From: Prorocentrum cordatum
Lineage: Eukaryota; Sar; Dinophyceae; Prorocentrales; Prorocentraceae
NCBI GenBank assembly: GCA_963575745.1
Contig: CAUYUJ010015024.1
Location: 222,501-286,500 of the forward strand
DNA: 64,000 nt
Direction of reading: 5' to 3'
Shown: one piece after another, positions 48,925 through 60,362 of the stretch
How the letters are laid out: each line of letters opens with the position of its first letter
Numbering within the stretch: position 1 is the first letter of the stretch
The notes under the pieces: model-generated
The model's input: the letters and a program-made list of their open reading frames with translations, nothing else
Told to the model about the DNA's origin: nothing
Database searches by the model: none
Program-made: the position numbers and the translations under genes

Positions 48925-50582
48925 AGTTTGACCCAGGATTTGTTTGGGCCAACCGCAAGCCCATTGCTGATGTTTCTCATGTCCGGAACAAACCCTCTCC
49001 GACCGCCCCTGGGGCCAAAAAGCTCAAGGCAGCCATCAAGCTCTGCACTGCGCAATGCAACGCCAAGTCCTTGTCGCAGCGCGAAGCCTTCGGCACCAAG
49101 GGGCGAAAGCGCCGTAGGCTTAACGAATTCGTTCGGCTCCAGTTCGCCGTCCTAAAGGCCCATCTCATTGGAATCCAGGAGACTCGAAACCCCTCTGGGG
49201 CCGGATCTTGTCGAGGATTCCTTGTTTTGTCTTCGGGGGCATCTAAGGGCGAGGGCCATCGAGGGCTCGGGGTGGAACTCTGGGCCAACATGGCAGAGCC
49301 CTATGGACAGCGTGCTGGGGTCGACTTGCTCTTTTCTCGCAATCACTTCCGCGTTGTCTTTGCCTCGCCCGGGCTTCCTCTCGCTGCAGTGCGGGCCCCT
49401 GGGGTTCCCCTGCACGCGCGAGCGGCGCATGCCCCTCGCCCCAATCGCCCCAGGGACCTCGTGACGGCCTTCTGGAAGGATCTTTCTAAGAGGCTCTCCG
49501 ACTGGCACCCTGCTTTGCTACTCCTGGACGCCAGCGCTGGAGTCGGAGATCTCACCGCCGCGTCTGTGGGAGAAAAAGGCTTCGCCCCTGCCGCCGGCTG
49601 GAGCGGTGAGCAGCTAGCCGCGCGTTGCGCTGACAATCGCGTGTATCTTACTAATACTCTTGTTGCCTCACGCGAGGATTACATATGCACTCGCAAAGAT
49701 GGTGAGAAGCACCGCGCCCGCTACATTGGGGCCTCCGAAGAGCTGGCAAAGGGCCTGTCGGGAACCCATGTTGAGACTCATTTTGGCACAGGACTTGGGG
49801 GGCTAGATCCCACACTAGTTGTTGCTGATTTTTCTGGGGCCCACTTCTTCTCGACAAAGAAAAAGGCTGGTCGACCTCGGCCCCAAAAACTTGAGTCGCC
49901 CGCGTGCCGGCGCTCTTTCCAGGATTATCTAAATGTGATTATCCAGAGACCCTGGGACCTCGAGCTCGCCCGGCACCCAGCAGAAGTGCTCGCCGAAGTC
50001 CAGTCCGCAGCGCAGCGCGCGCTCGAGATTGGAACCACCCGCGTCCGACGCCCTTACATCGCACAAGCTGCATGCGACCTCATCCAACAACGCCGCGGGC
50101 TCAACAAAAAACTCACCCATGCCCAAAGCCGCAACGGCCCTGTGAGTAACAGGATGCTCTCGGCCTTCACTGATGAAGTGACGCATGGCAAATTCGCCCG
50201 TCTTGCCAAGTCTGCGACCCAACATCACTGGGGCCATCCGTTTCCCCAACTTCAAGCTGATGCCTGGGCCCGCCTGCGGGCCGCGTTGGGTAGTTTTGCG
50301 TTTTCGTATGGGCTTGTTGTCTTTCTCACGGCCTCCGAGGTTTCTCTTGCGCATCACATCGAGGCTGAAATTGCCAGTTTTCTGGGAAGCAAGGCCGGCG
50401 AGCTAAACCTTGCTATTGACAGGGCGCAAAGTGCCGCCGCGTGGACCTGCGCAAAATCCCTTTTGCGCTCGGGAGGCCGTCTCGACAGGCCCAAGCAAGG
50501 CCGTCCTCAGCTCCCTCTGTTGCGCGGTGCTGCGGGCAACGCCTTTGGCGAAGATCGGGGGATTGGCACTTTGCGGAAGTAG
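48925..50582 (+). pseudogene. LINE-type EEP endonuclease and linker
   Basis: The frame is open from 48693 to 50582. The endonuclease would nick target DNA for target-primed reverse transcription. CTAQCNAKSLSQREAFG near 49045 corresponds to the N-x-x-S-L start of the EEP fold; HLIGIQETR holds the catalytic Glu (49179-49181); GHRGLGVELW is the next strand. LLLLDASAGVGDL near 49520 replaces the expected G-D-x-N (Asn changed to Ser). HRARYIGAS near 49710 replaces R-x-D-Y-I. Catalytic residues are thus partly lost. Residues after about 350 form a helical linker (SFQDYLNVIIQRPWDLELAR, DLIQQRRGLNKKLTHAQSRN) usual before RT. The frame upstream of 48925 overlaps the RNase H region. Confidence 0.65.
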
Positions 50583-52252
50583 AGGCTGGATGGCAAGCCA
50601 CCGAGCAGCAAGTTGCTGACAGCTACAACGCTGCACCCCCGCAACTGGCTGACGCCACCCCCCGAGACCCTCTTGGTGCCCCATCCTTATATGACACTGA
50701 GGGGCTGCTTAGTAAGCTCGAGGGGGACCGGGCTCCAGGCCCTGATGGGTTCCCAGGGGGCTCGGGCGGATCGCCCCTAGGTCCCTGGCCAGGCTGGCCA
50801 ACCCCATTCACGTTAAGTCTGCCCGCCTTGCTCGCGAGCCTATCTCCTACGAGGGGGGGGGGGGGGGGGCTAGGGCAATTCTGGCGCGGTTCAGGGGGGC
50901 CCTACTCGGTCAAAGCTAAGAGATGCATCCTTGCATCTCCCGTGCTGTGCAACCTTCATCGCAGGCGCATTCGCCGGCCGGGTCTCGACTATCCACATGC
51001 AGCCACCCTCGCAATACAAATGGGGGGGGGGGGGCTAGAAGGGAGAGGCTGCGACCTAGCCATTCACGCTTGAAGGTTGTTCTGGCAAGTCTCAGTTCCC
51101 AAGAAATATGCTGCGGAGCAGTGATCCTGGATCTTGCATGCGCGTTTTACACAACTACCAGACAGCTCTCGCTGCGACTTCCTGGAGCTGACGAAGAGCC
51201 ACAATGGGAGCTCGATCATTTTGACCTGCCTCCAGCGTTGCTCGAAGGAGTGCGTGCTCAGCTTCAGGCTCGCCCCATTTATGATGAACATGCTGGCAGC
51301 GAGCACTTGCTCGCCGTCAGTCGCGAAACCCAAAGAGGGGGATTTTGGCGAGTGGCCAATGCTGACGCGTTCACTGCGCCCTGTGTGGGTCGCAAAACCT
51401 GAGACCGGTCATGCCGCCGGTACCTCCAGCACCGTTTTTATGAGGATCCACGACAGCATTGAGGCCGCCGTCAAAATCGAAGGTGGGGCCCAGGAAATTT
51501 TAGGCTCTCTCCCCGGTGATATGGGCTATGGTAAGGCTGCTGACAGAGGGCAGCAGCAGCAGCTTGGGACATCATTTGTGGATGACCTTACCCAGCTCTT
51601 TCTGGCTACTCGGGCAGATGACCTAGCGAGGGTTGCCCAAAGCACCCTAGACTCTGTATATGTTGCGCGCTGCACACACGGCCTTCTGCCAAACGCAAAA
51701 ACACAAAGTTCTGCTTGCGTTTGGGGGCCAGGGTTCTAATCGCGCTAAAGTCGACCCTCAAAGTGATCCGATTCGAGAAACACAGTGTACCCATCACGAT
51801 TTCAAGGCTGACGTGGTCACATGCCACCGCGCGCTTGGCCCCTATCTACCACGCAACCAGAGCACGGCCCCGGAGATCGTTGCACGGACGCAGGCGGACT
51901 CTGGAGCTCTCGGCCCCATCGAGAAAACCATCGCCCCCTGGGAGAGCTTTCGGTCAGGGCCAAGGTCCTTTACGCGGAGTGCCTTGCCTGCTCGGTGTTA
52001 TTCCACAGCGCCTGCACCTGGCTTCAATTAAGCAAAACCTTAGACGCGCGACTCAGGCGGGGGCGCGAAAGAGTTTACATGGCCGCCATCGGGGCCCCTA
52101 GTGCCAACGGCAATCTCCGACGCGACTCCTACTTCGACATCGCGGCAAAGACGCAGCGCCCGCCCCACGACGTCGCGACGAAGGTGCACCGACTAAGGTT
52201 TTTCGGCAGAAGTGCCACGCGAGCCCCCCCCCTCTGCTACATGTCTGACTAG
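50583..52252 (+). pseudogene. LINE-type reverse transcriptase, frameshifted
   Basis: Fingers: DRAPGPDGFPGG (APGPDG at 50732-50749). Then AKRCILASPVLCNLHRRRIR near 50917. Palm motif A: AVILDLACAFYTTTRQL, Asp at 51130-51132, in a different frame. Palm motif C: TSFVDDLTQLFLA, F-V-D-D at 51575-51586, with both catalytic Asp retained, in the frame of the fingers. Further on KHKVLLAFGGQGSN (51700) and, in another frame, YAECLACSVLFHSACTW and ATKVHRLRFFGRSATRAPPL (to 52252), the thumb-like region. At least four frame changes and G-tract length differences (50858-50870, 51021-51031) break it. Confidence 0.7.
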
Positions 52253-53110
52253 ATTGCATGTTTGATCCGCCCGCTGGATGGGCCCTAGTACTGAGCGAAG
52301 ATCTGATTTGGCTGGCCGAATTTCTGGAACCAGCTCGGAGGCCCTGGGGCCCTAGCTCGCGCTCTTGGCTTCAGTTTGTTCGAGCCTGTCCAGCCGCATT
52401 CAGGGGCCTGCTCAAGTCTTGTGCTGCCAAGGCTCTTGCGTTCTGGACTGACCAGTAGCATCTTCATGCGTTGGAGCGCCGACTGGGCAAATTTGATAAC
52501 GGTCACCCAACGAAACCCCACCCCACGTGCCCCTCCATGTTTTCCGTTGTTCGGTCTGCTCTAAACCGTTGGGCCCTTCAAATAATTACGGGCCCATTAT
52601 TGGAACTTTCAACCACATCCCCACGCTCTTGTCTCATTCATTGCTGGATCGGATTGCCGCGGGAGTTGCCGAAGCTACCGCGCCCCTGGACGCTTGTATA
52701 AATATTCCATGCGAGCCCAGACTTGCCCGAGAGCATGGTGGGCCTCTGGGCATCGAGCATCGCAGACCGAGCTCCTCGTGTCCACGGCAGCTAGAAAAGG
52801 CGCATGCCGCCGCCCACAGCAAGGCTGGCCATCAGTACAACCTCGCCGTGGCACCACCTGAAAAATTATATGGGCCACCCTTTGCTCCCAAACACAACGC
52901 CCCCCCCCACACCACCCACCTCTCACTGTTGTCCAGGCCGATCCAGCGGTGCCGCCCCCCCTTTGTGCCCCTGTCTTCTCTCCCCTTCGGGCCCCCGCTC
53001 GAGCCAAAATGTTCGCGCTCCATTTTTCCGGGGGCATCCGCCGAGAATGAGACTTTAGTTCTGGGTTGGGGACACTCTCAGGGCATTTCCTGGCAACCTT
53101 TGTGTTCTGA
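52253..53110 (+). other. LINE 3-prime part, no domain recognised
   Basis: Short frames (RVLSFRLAP-type, TAPLDACINIPCEPRLAREH) probably continue the element. Two C-tracts (52901-52909 and 52956-52962) suggest slippage sites. Confidence 0.3.
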
Positions 53111-54095
53111 GCATTGACGTTATCAACGACCCCTGATATTGAGATCTTACGCGGACAGAACCCGCCAACCTGTGGGCTCCATTACTCCGTGGAGGGTTCA
53201 TATGTGCTGCATTGGCTGGGCCTCCTTGCGAGACCGGGTCCGTTGCTAGGCACAGAGATCCTGGACACCACGATGACGGTTCGCTTTGCAAGCCTCCAAG
53301 TCCGCTTCGCTCAGCCACAGAACTCTGGGGGTTCAAATATATAAATGCCCGTGAACACCAACAGCTGTCTCTAGGGAACATGCTCCTGCGCACCACACTA
53401 GAGTTTGCCATTGTATGCTGGCGTTTTGGAGCGCCTTTCATCATGGAGCACCCTGCTGAACCCTGGGACCACCCTGAGGACCCCAGCTCCTGGTTTCTCC
53501 CTTTGTCCAAAGGTTAATGATGCAGGAGCATGTTCAGAAACACACCATTCATCAGAGCGCATTCGGGGCCCCCACTCCTAGGAATACACGTACCGTCTCT
53601 GGGGATAACCATCAGGGGCAGACCTGGAGGCTCCACACGTTCTCATCCCAGGGGACATCGTGCTTTCTCAGGATGGGAACAGGGTGGAAGCTGGAGGACT
53701 GCAGCCGCCACGACGTATCCCTCAGGGCTCTGTAAGACTCTGGGGGTGGCTGTTGTGCAAGAAGCTTGGCGTCGCTTTCCCTGGCTCTTCTGAGGACGGG
53801 GGCCCCCTCCCCCCGAAGGCGCCTCGTCGGCAAACGTGCCCGTTCGCAACCAGGGGCCCTCGGGGTTCCATCGCACTCAGGCCAGACCTCACTAGACCTC
53901 CTTGGGGCCCGACCACTACAATGGACCGTCTCAGGAGAGACGTGGTTACGACAAAGACTACAAATTCACGCGGACACGGACGGATGGTTACCCGCGCCCT
54001 TGCGACGGTACCACGCCCCATTGGACCCAGACTGTGATGCACCAACTACTGGTATGGATTGCATGATTCACAATCGAAAACTCACCAGGAGCTAG
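53111..54095 (+). pseudogene. Conserved domain downstream of the LINE, function unknown
   Basis: A frame reads LSLGNMLLRTTLEFAIVCWR, FGAPFIMEHPAEPWDHPEDP and SSWFLPLSKG (to 53517). The next frame reads MMQEHVQKHTIHQSAFGAPT PRNT-like sequence, and a third has TTYPSGLCKTLGVAVVQEAW. The E-H-P-A-x-P...S-x-W-x-L-P pattern followed by H-Q-x-x-F-G-A and Y-P-x-x-L-C looks like one domain spread over three frames. I recall this arrangement from other dinoflagellate LINE-like ORFs but cannot name it. A cytosine-methyltransferase-like reading of E-H-P was considered and not adopted. Confidence 0.35.
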
Positions 54096-54596
54096 AAAGG
54101 TCAGCGAAACACAGTCAAAAATTGTTGCCTGCCTATGCTCTCCCCCTCCTGGTGCTGCCTGTTGTGTGCATGGGCCTAGATGAAGGGCTGGACGGGGAAT
54201 GTTTGCTGTGCCTGTTGGCTCCGCCAATGTACGCACATTTTGAAAACCAATACTTTTCCAGTGCAGCACAGTGTACCGTGCTGTCCGACACTGCCAGTAA
54301 CCATGCCCAAGGGGGCGAAGGCTCTTCTTATCCAATCACTATTTTTCATCACATTTCTGTCTCTGTGCTCGCCCAATTGAAAAGGCAGTACCCCCCGCAC
54401 ACAATCTGCATTTCTATATGCCCGCTCTCGCAGCTGTCACCGTCTAAGCCGGACGTTAAAGGGCTGAGGCAACTTTACGAGGGTATGGTTGTATAGCTCG
54501 ATGACTGCTGCTGCTGCCGTCATTATTCCACCATCCCGCCTCTGCTCGTCCCTATCCTGTCGTGGCTCCGATCATCTGCCATCAATCGGAGAATAA
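54096..54596. other. No gene recognised
   Basis: A + strand frame at 54059-54496 and a - strand frame at 54335-53988 are open but lack motifs. Confidence 0.35.
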
Positions 54597-54604
54597 GAAG
54601 AAAG

Positions 54605-54655
54605 GGAGGAGGAGGAGGAGGAGGAGGAGGAGGAGGAGGAGGAGGAGGAGCAGCG
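54605..54655. repeat. (GGA)n microsatellite
   Basis: Seventeen or so perfect GGA units just before the Arg-rich start of the following retroelement ORF. Confidence 0.95.
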
Positions 54656-57066
54656 GGCGGTGCCCGAGGAGGATGAGGAGGCCATCCTGGCTGATCTGCA
54701 GGCGGCGGTGGCGCGCCCTGCGGCTAGGTGGGGCCATGGCCAGAGGCGCTAGCGGACCGCCGCCCGAACGAACAGGCGACGCGAGCGGGAGGCCCCGGAG
54801 GGTGCAGATGACAGTGTGTTCTCCTAGGAGGCGCTGCGGCTCGCGGCGCAGTGCGACGACGAGGAATGGGAAGAGATACAGCCCGCCCTGCTCGCACTCC
54901 GGACGCCCGACTCTGCGCTGCGGGGAGGGGCCGAAGGCAAGGCGGCGCAGGACAGGCGCAAGGCTGAGGCAGGGGTGTTGAGCGTCTTCGCCAAGGAGCT
55001 GCTCAAGCTGATGAGGAGCGCGGGAGGGGGCGAGGCGCTGGGCGGCGGGCGTCGCCGGGGCCCGGAGCGAGAACCCCCTCCCCCTTCGGACGCCCCATGG
55101 TCGGCGAATCGACCACGGTCGAAGAGGGAGAAGAGGAGCAGAAGTGGCAGGCGCAGGCGGAGGGAGTGCGAGGCGCGCTCATCACCCTGGCTGGCCAGGT
55201 GCAAGAGAAACACATCCAGGGTTCGGACGTCGTCGAACGCTTGAGGGACCTCCTGCGAGCTGTGGACGCAGGAAGGGTGAGCGCAGCCCCGAGCCCTGGA
55301 GGCGGAGGAGGCGGCAGCAGCACTGGAGGGGTAAGGGCCCCCAGACGGGCGGCGCAATAAGAGAAGGAGGAAAGGAAGGAAAGCCGCCCTCAGGCGGCAA
55401 AGGAGGCGTCGGCACCGACACCAGCAAACCGAAGGGCGGCAGAGGCGCTGGAGGAGACGGGAAGGCGGCGGGGGCCGGGCCAACGCGCACCTGGGCCAGC
55501 GTTTGGCCGAAGGAGGCGGAGGAGCGGGAGGCGGAGGGGCGAAGGCTCGAAGGCTGCACCTGCCCAGACCCCTCTGCGCCTCTGGCCAGGGGATTGGGGA
55601 GCGGAAAGGACAGCCAGATTCCAAGCAGCTCCTACGGAGGTTCGAAGAGACGGGGAAGACGGCGGTGGAGCAGGTGAAGGCCATCACGGTCCCCGCCACG
55701 GAGGTGGCGAACCTGCGCACGTACGCTGAGTCTTTCGATCTGACGGGCTAGTGTGCCCTCGTCCTCACGGACAAGTGCGAGAGAAGGAGCTGGACGGCGT
55801 CAAGGTTGAGCAGCGCTGGATGCGGGTGCAAAGGCCCGCTGGGCAGCCTAGATTAAGGCAGCTCCAGGTCCTGCCGCTGGCTACCGCTCTGCCCCCTTCG
55901 TGGGCGTGACGGGGGCGGCCCAAGGCAACACGATCCAGAAGACCGACCCGGAGAAGCTGGATCTGCAGACGCTCAGGATTGCTATGCCTCGGGCGTTTCT
56001 CGCCCCTGAAGTGTGGAAGGTAGGCAGGAACAAGTCCGGAACGGTTTTCCTGAGCGTGGCGGACTGGAAGAACCTTGCGGTCAACACCTATGACTGGACG
56101 TCTCAGCACGCCGGCGAAGGCAAGGACAAGCAGGTGGTGGCCATCTTTGGGTTCGCCCAGGTCCTGCGGGAGAAGGTCCCTGAGGCTCTGGCGAGCAGCG
56201 GAAAGCACGGCCTCTTCGTCGAGCAGCTGGTGCGCTTTCATGGCCGCCCTCGGGTGGAATGGTACTACCAAAGGGACGGGGAGGGCGACCCGGAGTACCT
56301 CGACCGCGTGGCCCCGACGGCTCAGGGGGCAGCCTCTCCTTCCGACTGGGCGGCCGGGCCCAGCTAGGCCGACGGCTGCGGCTGGACGAGCAGCCCGAGA
56401 CGAAATCAGGCCAGTACAGCTGGTACGGGACCCCACGGGTGTGGTCAGCGCCGGACGTCGTGTCCTTCATGGTGGACCAAAACTGGCGCGACGTCCGCGT
56501 CCTCGACCACCCGGCCCGGGGAAAGGGCTGGCTGGTCACCGGCACCCCGCCGGCTGAGGAGAAAGCATGCCATGGGTACCAGAATGGAGACCGCATGATC
56601 ACGGTCAGCCGGGTAGCGAAGGCTCCGATGGCGCCTCAGATGCAGCCCATCCGGGAGGCGGGGAGGCGAGTCAGGAAACTCGAGGATTTCCTGCCTGGGG
56701 CGCAGCCGCGCGCGTCCACGCAGACCAACGAGGCGGCGCCGCCAGCTGCTGCGGCCCCGGCCGCGCCGGGGAGGAGGCAGGAGGAGGCCGCCGCCGCGAT
56801 GGACGAGGAGGGAGGTGAGGAGGAGAGCAGGAAACGCGCTGCAGCGGCGGCAGAGGCGCAGGCTGCAGCTGAGCAGGAGGAGAAGCGCCGAAGGACGGCG
56901 GACAAGGCTCGGCCCTTCGGTTTGGAAAGGTGGGACCTGGGAGGTCGAGGAGACTGTGGGTGGAGGGCCGTCGCGGCTGCGTGGAGCGCCTGGGAAGGCC
57001 ACGCCGCCCTGGCTGACGTCACGCCCAAGATCGAAGCGCTCAGTAGCAAAGGGCTGGAATTCCTGG

Positions 57067-57127
57067 GCCGCGGCCCTGGCCAGGCTGCAGAGGTGGGTTG
57101 ATGAATACTACCTGGCCGCGACGGCTA
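57067..57127. repeat. Short foldback, copy 1, inside the OTU-like domain
   Basis: GGCCAGGCTGCAGAGGTGGG then TTGATGAATACTACCTGGCC: the ends GGCCAGG and CCTGGCC are inverted repeats. It ends the OTU Cys-box frame and is followed by a TA array. Confidence 0.75.
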
Positions 57128-57225
57128 CCATATATATATATATATATATATATGTCTGTGTATGTATATGTATGTATATCTATATATGTGTATATATGTA
57201 TATATATGTACATATATAAAGATAT
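57128..57225. repeat. (TA)n/(TG)n microsatellite
   Basis: ATATATAT followed by degenerate TGTATATG repeats between the Cys and His halves of the OTU-like domain. Confidence 0.95.
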
Positions 57226-57582
57226 ATTACTCGAATATCGCCGTGTTCGCCTGGGAAAAAAAACGATTGGAAGGTAGGCTGGCTGATCGACCCTGTCGAT
57301 CCTGAGGCGCGCGAGGCGGCCATGCAGAAGCCCCAGCCGCGGCCCATCTCCCTGGAAGGCGGCCACTACGTGACGGTCAAGCCTCCGCCTGACCTCCCGA
57401 CGCAAACCTTTGGAGAAGCGGAAGGCCGCTGCGCTTCGCGGTGGCACGTCCGCGGAGGAGGATCAGGAGGACGAGGACGACGAGGAAGAGGTAGAGGCAG
57501 GAGCAGCAGCCCCAGCAGCCGGCAGCAGCGCAGGCGCCGAGCGGCAGCCGCCGCACGCAGAGGAGCCAGCACCCACAGCCGC

Positions 57583-57644
57583 CGCGGCCGTGGCCAGGCC
57601 GCGGAGGTGGGTTGATGAATACTGCCTGGCCGCGATGGCTACAG
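57583..57644. repeat. Short foldback, copy 2
   Basis: GGCCAGGCCGCGGAGGTGGG then TTGATGAATACTGCCTGGCC: the same element as 57067-57127 with perfect GGCCAGGC/GCCTGGCC ends, about 517 bases downstream. Confidence 0.8.
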
Positions 57645-57648
57645 CACC

Positions 57649-58146
57649 TCATCGCCGATGTGCATCCGGCGTCAGCACCTGTCCACGTCCTCGGGGCACA
57701 CGGCGATCGACAGCATCCTCCAACGCCGGCGAGGTGATCCCCTCGGGCCGAGCCGACCGCAGGTGGCTCCAGCGGCCGCCCGTCACGCGGCGCGCAAGGC
57801 CGCAGGCAGCGGCCACGCAAGTGGTGATGACTTCCCAGACGAGCAGCGCCAGCAGCCCGAAGCCCAACTCGCCGCCCCGGCTCGGGGCACGCCGGGCAAG
57901 GATCAGGGCCGATGTCCCCGGCGAGACAGGGCCGGCGCGGGCGAGCACCGAGCGCCTCGCTCCGGCGAGGCTGGGGCAGGCGCCGGCCTCGGCGCCTCCA
58001 GGACTGCCGAGGCAGCCGGCGGCGGGCGGGCGCCGCCCCACAGGCGACCCAGCCAGGCAGCGCAGACGTGGAAGGCGACCAGCGCCACGCCACGGGCAAC
58101 GGGGCGCATGCGCGGTCCTCCCGCGCAGGCCACCTGAGGCCTCCAC
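57649..58146 (-). CDS. Hypothetical membrane-protein-like fragment
   Basis: A - strand frame contains RGGELGFGLLALLVWEVITT CVAAACGLARR-like sequence, a hydrophobic stretch of about 24 residues flanked by Arg, compatible with one membrane helix. An overlapping - strand frame at 58.1 kb has GVALVAFHVCAAWLGRLWGG, a second candidate helix. High GC content makes long frames likely by chance, and the family is not recognised. The opposite strand is also open. Confidence 0.2.
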   Translation of the reverse strand: MEASGGLRGRTAHAPRCPWRGAGRLPRLRCLAGSPVGRRPPAAGCLGSPGGAEAGACPSLAGARRSVLARAGPVSPGTSALILARRAPSRGGELGFGLLALLVWEVITTCVAAACGLARRVTGGRWSHLRSARPEGITSPALEDAVDRRVPRGRGQVLTPDAHRR

Positions 58147-58254
58147 AGAAAAGGCTTGAGCCGTGGCGGTTGCGGATGTCGCAAGCTCGCAACCGCACGG
58201 CCCTCCATCGTTCTACGATTACAGCTCAAGAACAAACCATCAGCACCAGCAGCA

Positions 58255-58345
58255 GCATCCTTCCCCTCTCCTCCCGCTCCCTCCTCCTCCTCCTGCTCCT
58301 CCTCCTGCTCCTCCTCCTCCTCCTCCTCCTCCTCTTCCTTCCTCG
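58255..58345. repeat. (CTC)n microsatellite
   Basis: CTCCTCCTG/CTCCTC array within a pyrimidine-rich stretch. Confidence 0.9.
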
Positions 58346-60068
58346 TGCCCACCCCCCGCTTCCTCAAGAGTTCGCACAGCGCTTGGCGGATATCTGGAGC
58401 GCCTAAGACAGAAGCCCTGACCCAGCTAAACTCTGACTAGTGCTGCCTGTGCGTCTGGACAGGGAAACGACGGGACCTTGAGTGGATTCGAAGATAAGGC
58501 GTCTAGGAGTGACTACTCGGAGCGCTCCCACAATTGCAAGATCTCCGAGGCCTGGATAACTCGTCGGCGTGAGATTAAGGGTGCTTAGACTCATGACGCG
58601 CTGACTTTGTGAGCCAGACTCCGAGTATTGTCGGCGTCCTCGGCGTTTCTAAGTCCCCAGAAACACTATGAGAACACTTGCTACGAGGAGCTGAGGCGTA
58701 CCACAGATCACGCAGATGTCCTCTAATGTCACCGCGTCCGCTGTGTTGCTTGAACCGCTCGGAGAGACGCTCGGCTCTTCAGAATCTCACAAGTGACAGT
58801 GACAAAGAGGACGGCAATCGCAAGGTGCTCGCGTGCGACCTCGGTGGCCAGAGCGATGCTGTAAAGGCACGTTGCTCGCACGCATCGGCGCGTTATAACG
58901 ATCACGTCTCTTTCCAGGCGCTTGGAGGGGCCGACACTGTCAAAATGCAACTGGGCCGAGCCTGTGCGCCAGCTGCCAAACAGGTCCATACCCGTCGTCG
59001 TCCGATTTCGTGTGACAACCTTCCCCTCTCCTCCTCCACATCCTCTTCTAGGGGCTCCCCTCGCTACGGGCGCACCCTCACCACAGGAGCCTTGATCGTC
59101 GATGCCGGCGCCCAGGGGCGACTTCTTCAGAGCCCTCGCAGCGCAGACAGGCCCTCCACTCGTCGTTGTCGTTGTCGTCGTCTTCGTCGTCGTTGTCGTC
59201 GAATTCGAACATAGAGTGTGTTGGGCGTTCGGGGACAATGTGAAGCCTCCAGAGGAGAAGGTGGGGGCTCTGGGTTTGAGTTCAGCCTCTGAGGTCGACG
59301 ACTCCGTCGTTTCCGCGCTTTCGTGCTTGTCCTCGTTCTCCCCCTGTAGACATACATCCAGGGCGCATTAGAAAGGGACCATTCGGTGAACATACCGTCC
59401 TGACTTCTTTCGGAGGTGTCGCACATTCACGAAAAGCCTGCAGCAACCAGCTGGGCCAAAATCTGTTGTTATGGCTGCAATCTCGTGCTCTCCCTCCTCC
59501 TCATCCCCCTCTACCTCCTCGTCCTCCAACCGCGCCATGTCCTCTATGTGTCGATATTATGTTGTGATTCCTCATCATCCTCATCGCCGCCCAATTCCTC
59601 TACCTACTCATGCCGTACCCTCCTCCTGCTACTCCTCATGCTCATCCGCCTCGCCCCTACTGCTTCCTCGGCATTTTCCCTCCTCCTGCCTCCCTCCTAT
59701 TTGTCCTCATCATATTGTCTTCTGCCTCTTTCGAAATTCCCGCTCTCTCTCTCTCTCTCTCTCTTTCTATCTCTTTCTCCAGACTTCTCCCCGGGGCCCC
59801 AAGCCCCCGGCCTCCGCTCTCGTGTTCCTTTTCATGATCCCCCTCCTCCTCCTCCTCCTCGTGTTCGCCTTCCTCGTTCTCGTTTCCCTTTTCATCGTCC
59901 TTCCACCTTACTTCATACGTTCTTACCTGTTTGGCTACTCCCACACATACGAATCAACTTATCCGACAAGATCATCCTTGTCATCATCTTCATTCCCTTC
60001 CAATGCACTCGTCCCGCTACTCCCAAATACGTACTGCAGGTCCGTGCCGTGTCGACCCTGGCGTTGGT
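58346..60068. other. No gene recognised; pyrimidine-rich
   Basis: Mixed sequence with a GTTGTCGTCGTC run near 59163-59210 and (TC)n at 59741-59765; CTCCTC-rich from 59490 to 59900. Confidence 0.5.
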
Positions 60069-60224
60069 TCCTGACACCGCGCTGGATCGTTCAACCTTGA
60101 ACGATCGGCCGCTGCCGCAACGTCCGATCGTTCAACATCGATCGATTCTGGGTCGCCGGCGGCATTCAACCTTGAACGCCCGCGCTGGGGTCGCCGCCGG
60201 TCGACACGACACGAACCTACCGTA
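60069..60224. repeat. Dispersed palindromic repeat family F, copy 2
   Basis: Hairpin GATCGTTCAA-CC-TTGAACGATC at 60085-60106, then CGATTCTGGGTCGC, a second hairpin half TTCAACCTTGAACG and GGGGTCGCCGCCGGTCGAC. Same motif order as 43083-43235. Confidence 0.75.
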
Positions 60225-60362
60225 CGTAGCAACCGTCGTCGTCTTCATCGTCGTCGTCGCGTTCTGCCTGCCTCCTCTCCTCTCTCCTTCCTCTCCTGGT
60301 AGCAGAGGGAAGGGTAGCAGCAGAGCAGGGAGCGTTCGGACGACGAGGATACACATGATGTT

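Larger units (their letters stand above)
54800..57450 (+). pseudogene. Retroelement ORF with OTU-like cysteine protease domain, broken
   Basis: OTU domains are deubiquitinase-type cysteine proteases, known in some LINEs. Early frames (54.8-55.7 kb) are Arg/Gly/Glu-rich with shifts. From 55900 one frame reads KLDLQTLRIAMPRAFLAPEV, TVFLSVADWKNLAVNTYDWT and GKHGLFVEQLVRFHGRPRVE (stop 56365), a region typical of dinoflagellate LINE N-termini. A second frame from 56259 reads WYGTPRVWSAPDVVSFMVDQ and GYQNGDRMITVSR, then an Ala/Glu/Lys-rich helix with KRRRTADKA. It ends WDLGGRGDCGWRAVAAAWSA with the candidate catalytic Cys at 56955-56957. The frame then runs into a duplicated foldback and a TA array. 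In a third frame DWKVGWLIDPVDP and RPISLEGGHYVTVKPP follow, with the candidate catalytic His at 57364-57366. Confidence 0.6.

Noticed and set aside
53400-53517. Cytosine-5 DNA methyltransferase based on an E-H-P string
   Set aside because: No P-C catalytic loop or SAM-binding motif was visible in the right order.
58150-58175. Further spliced-leader relic (GGCTCAAG on the minus strand)
   Set aside because: Only about 8-11 bases match and the CATTTT core is missing. Similar weak strings at 20310, 30712 and 33412 were also set aside.
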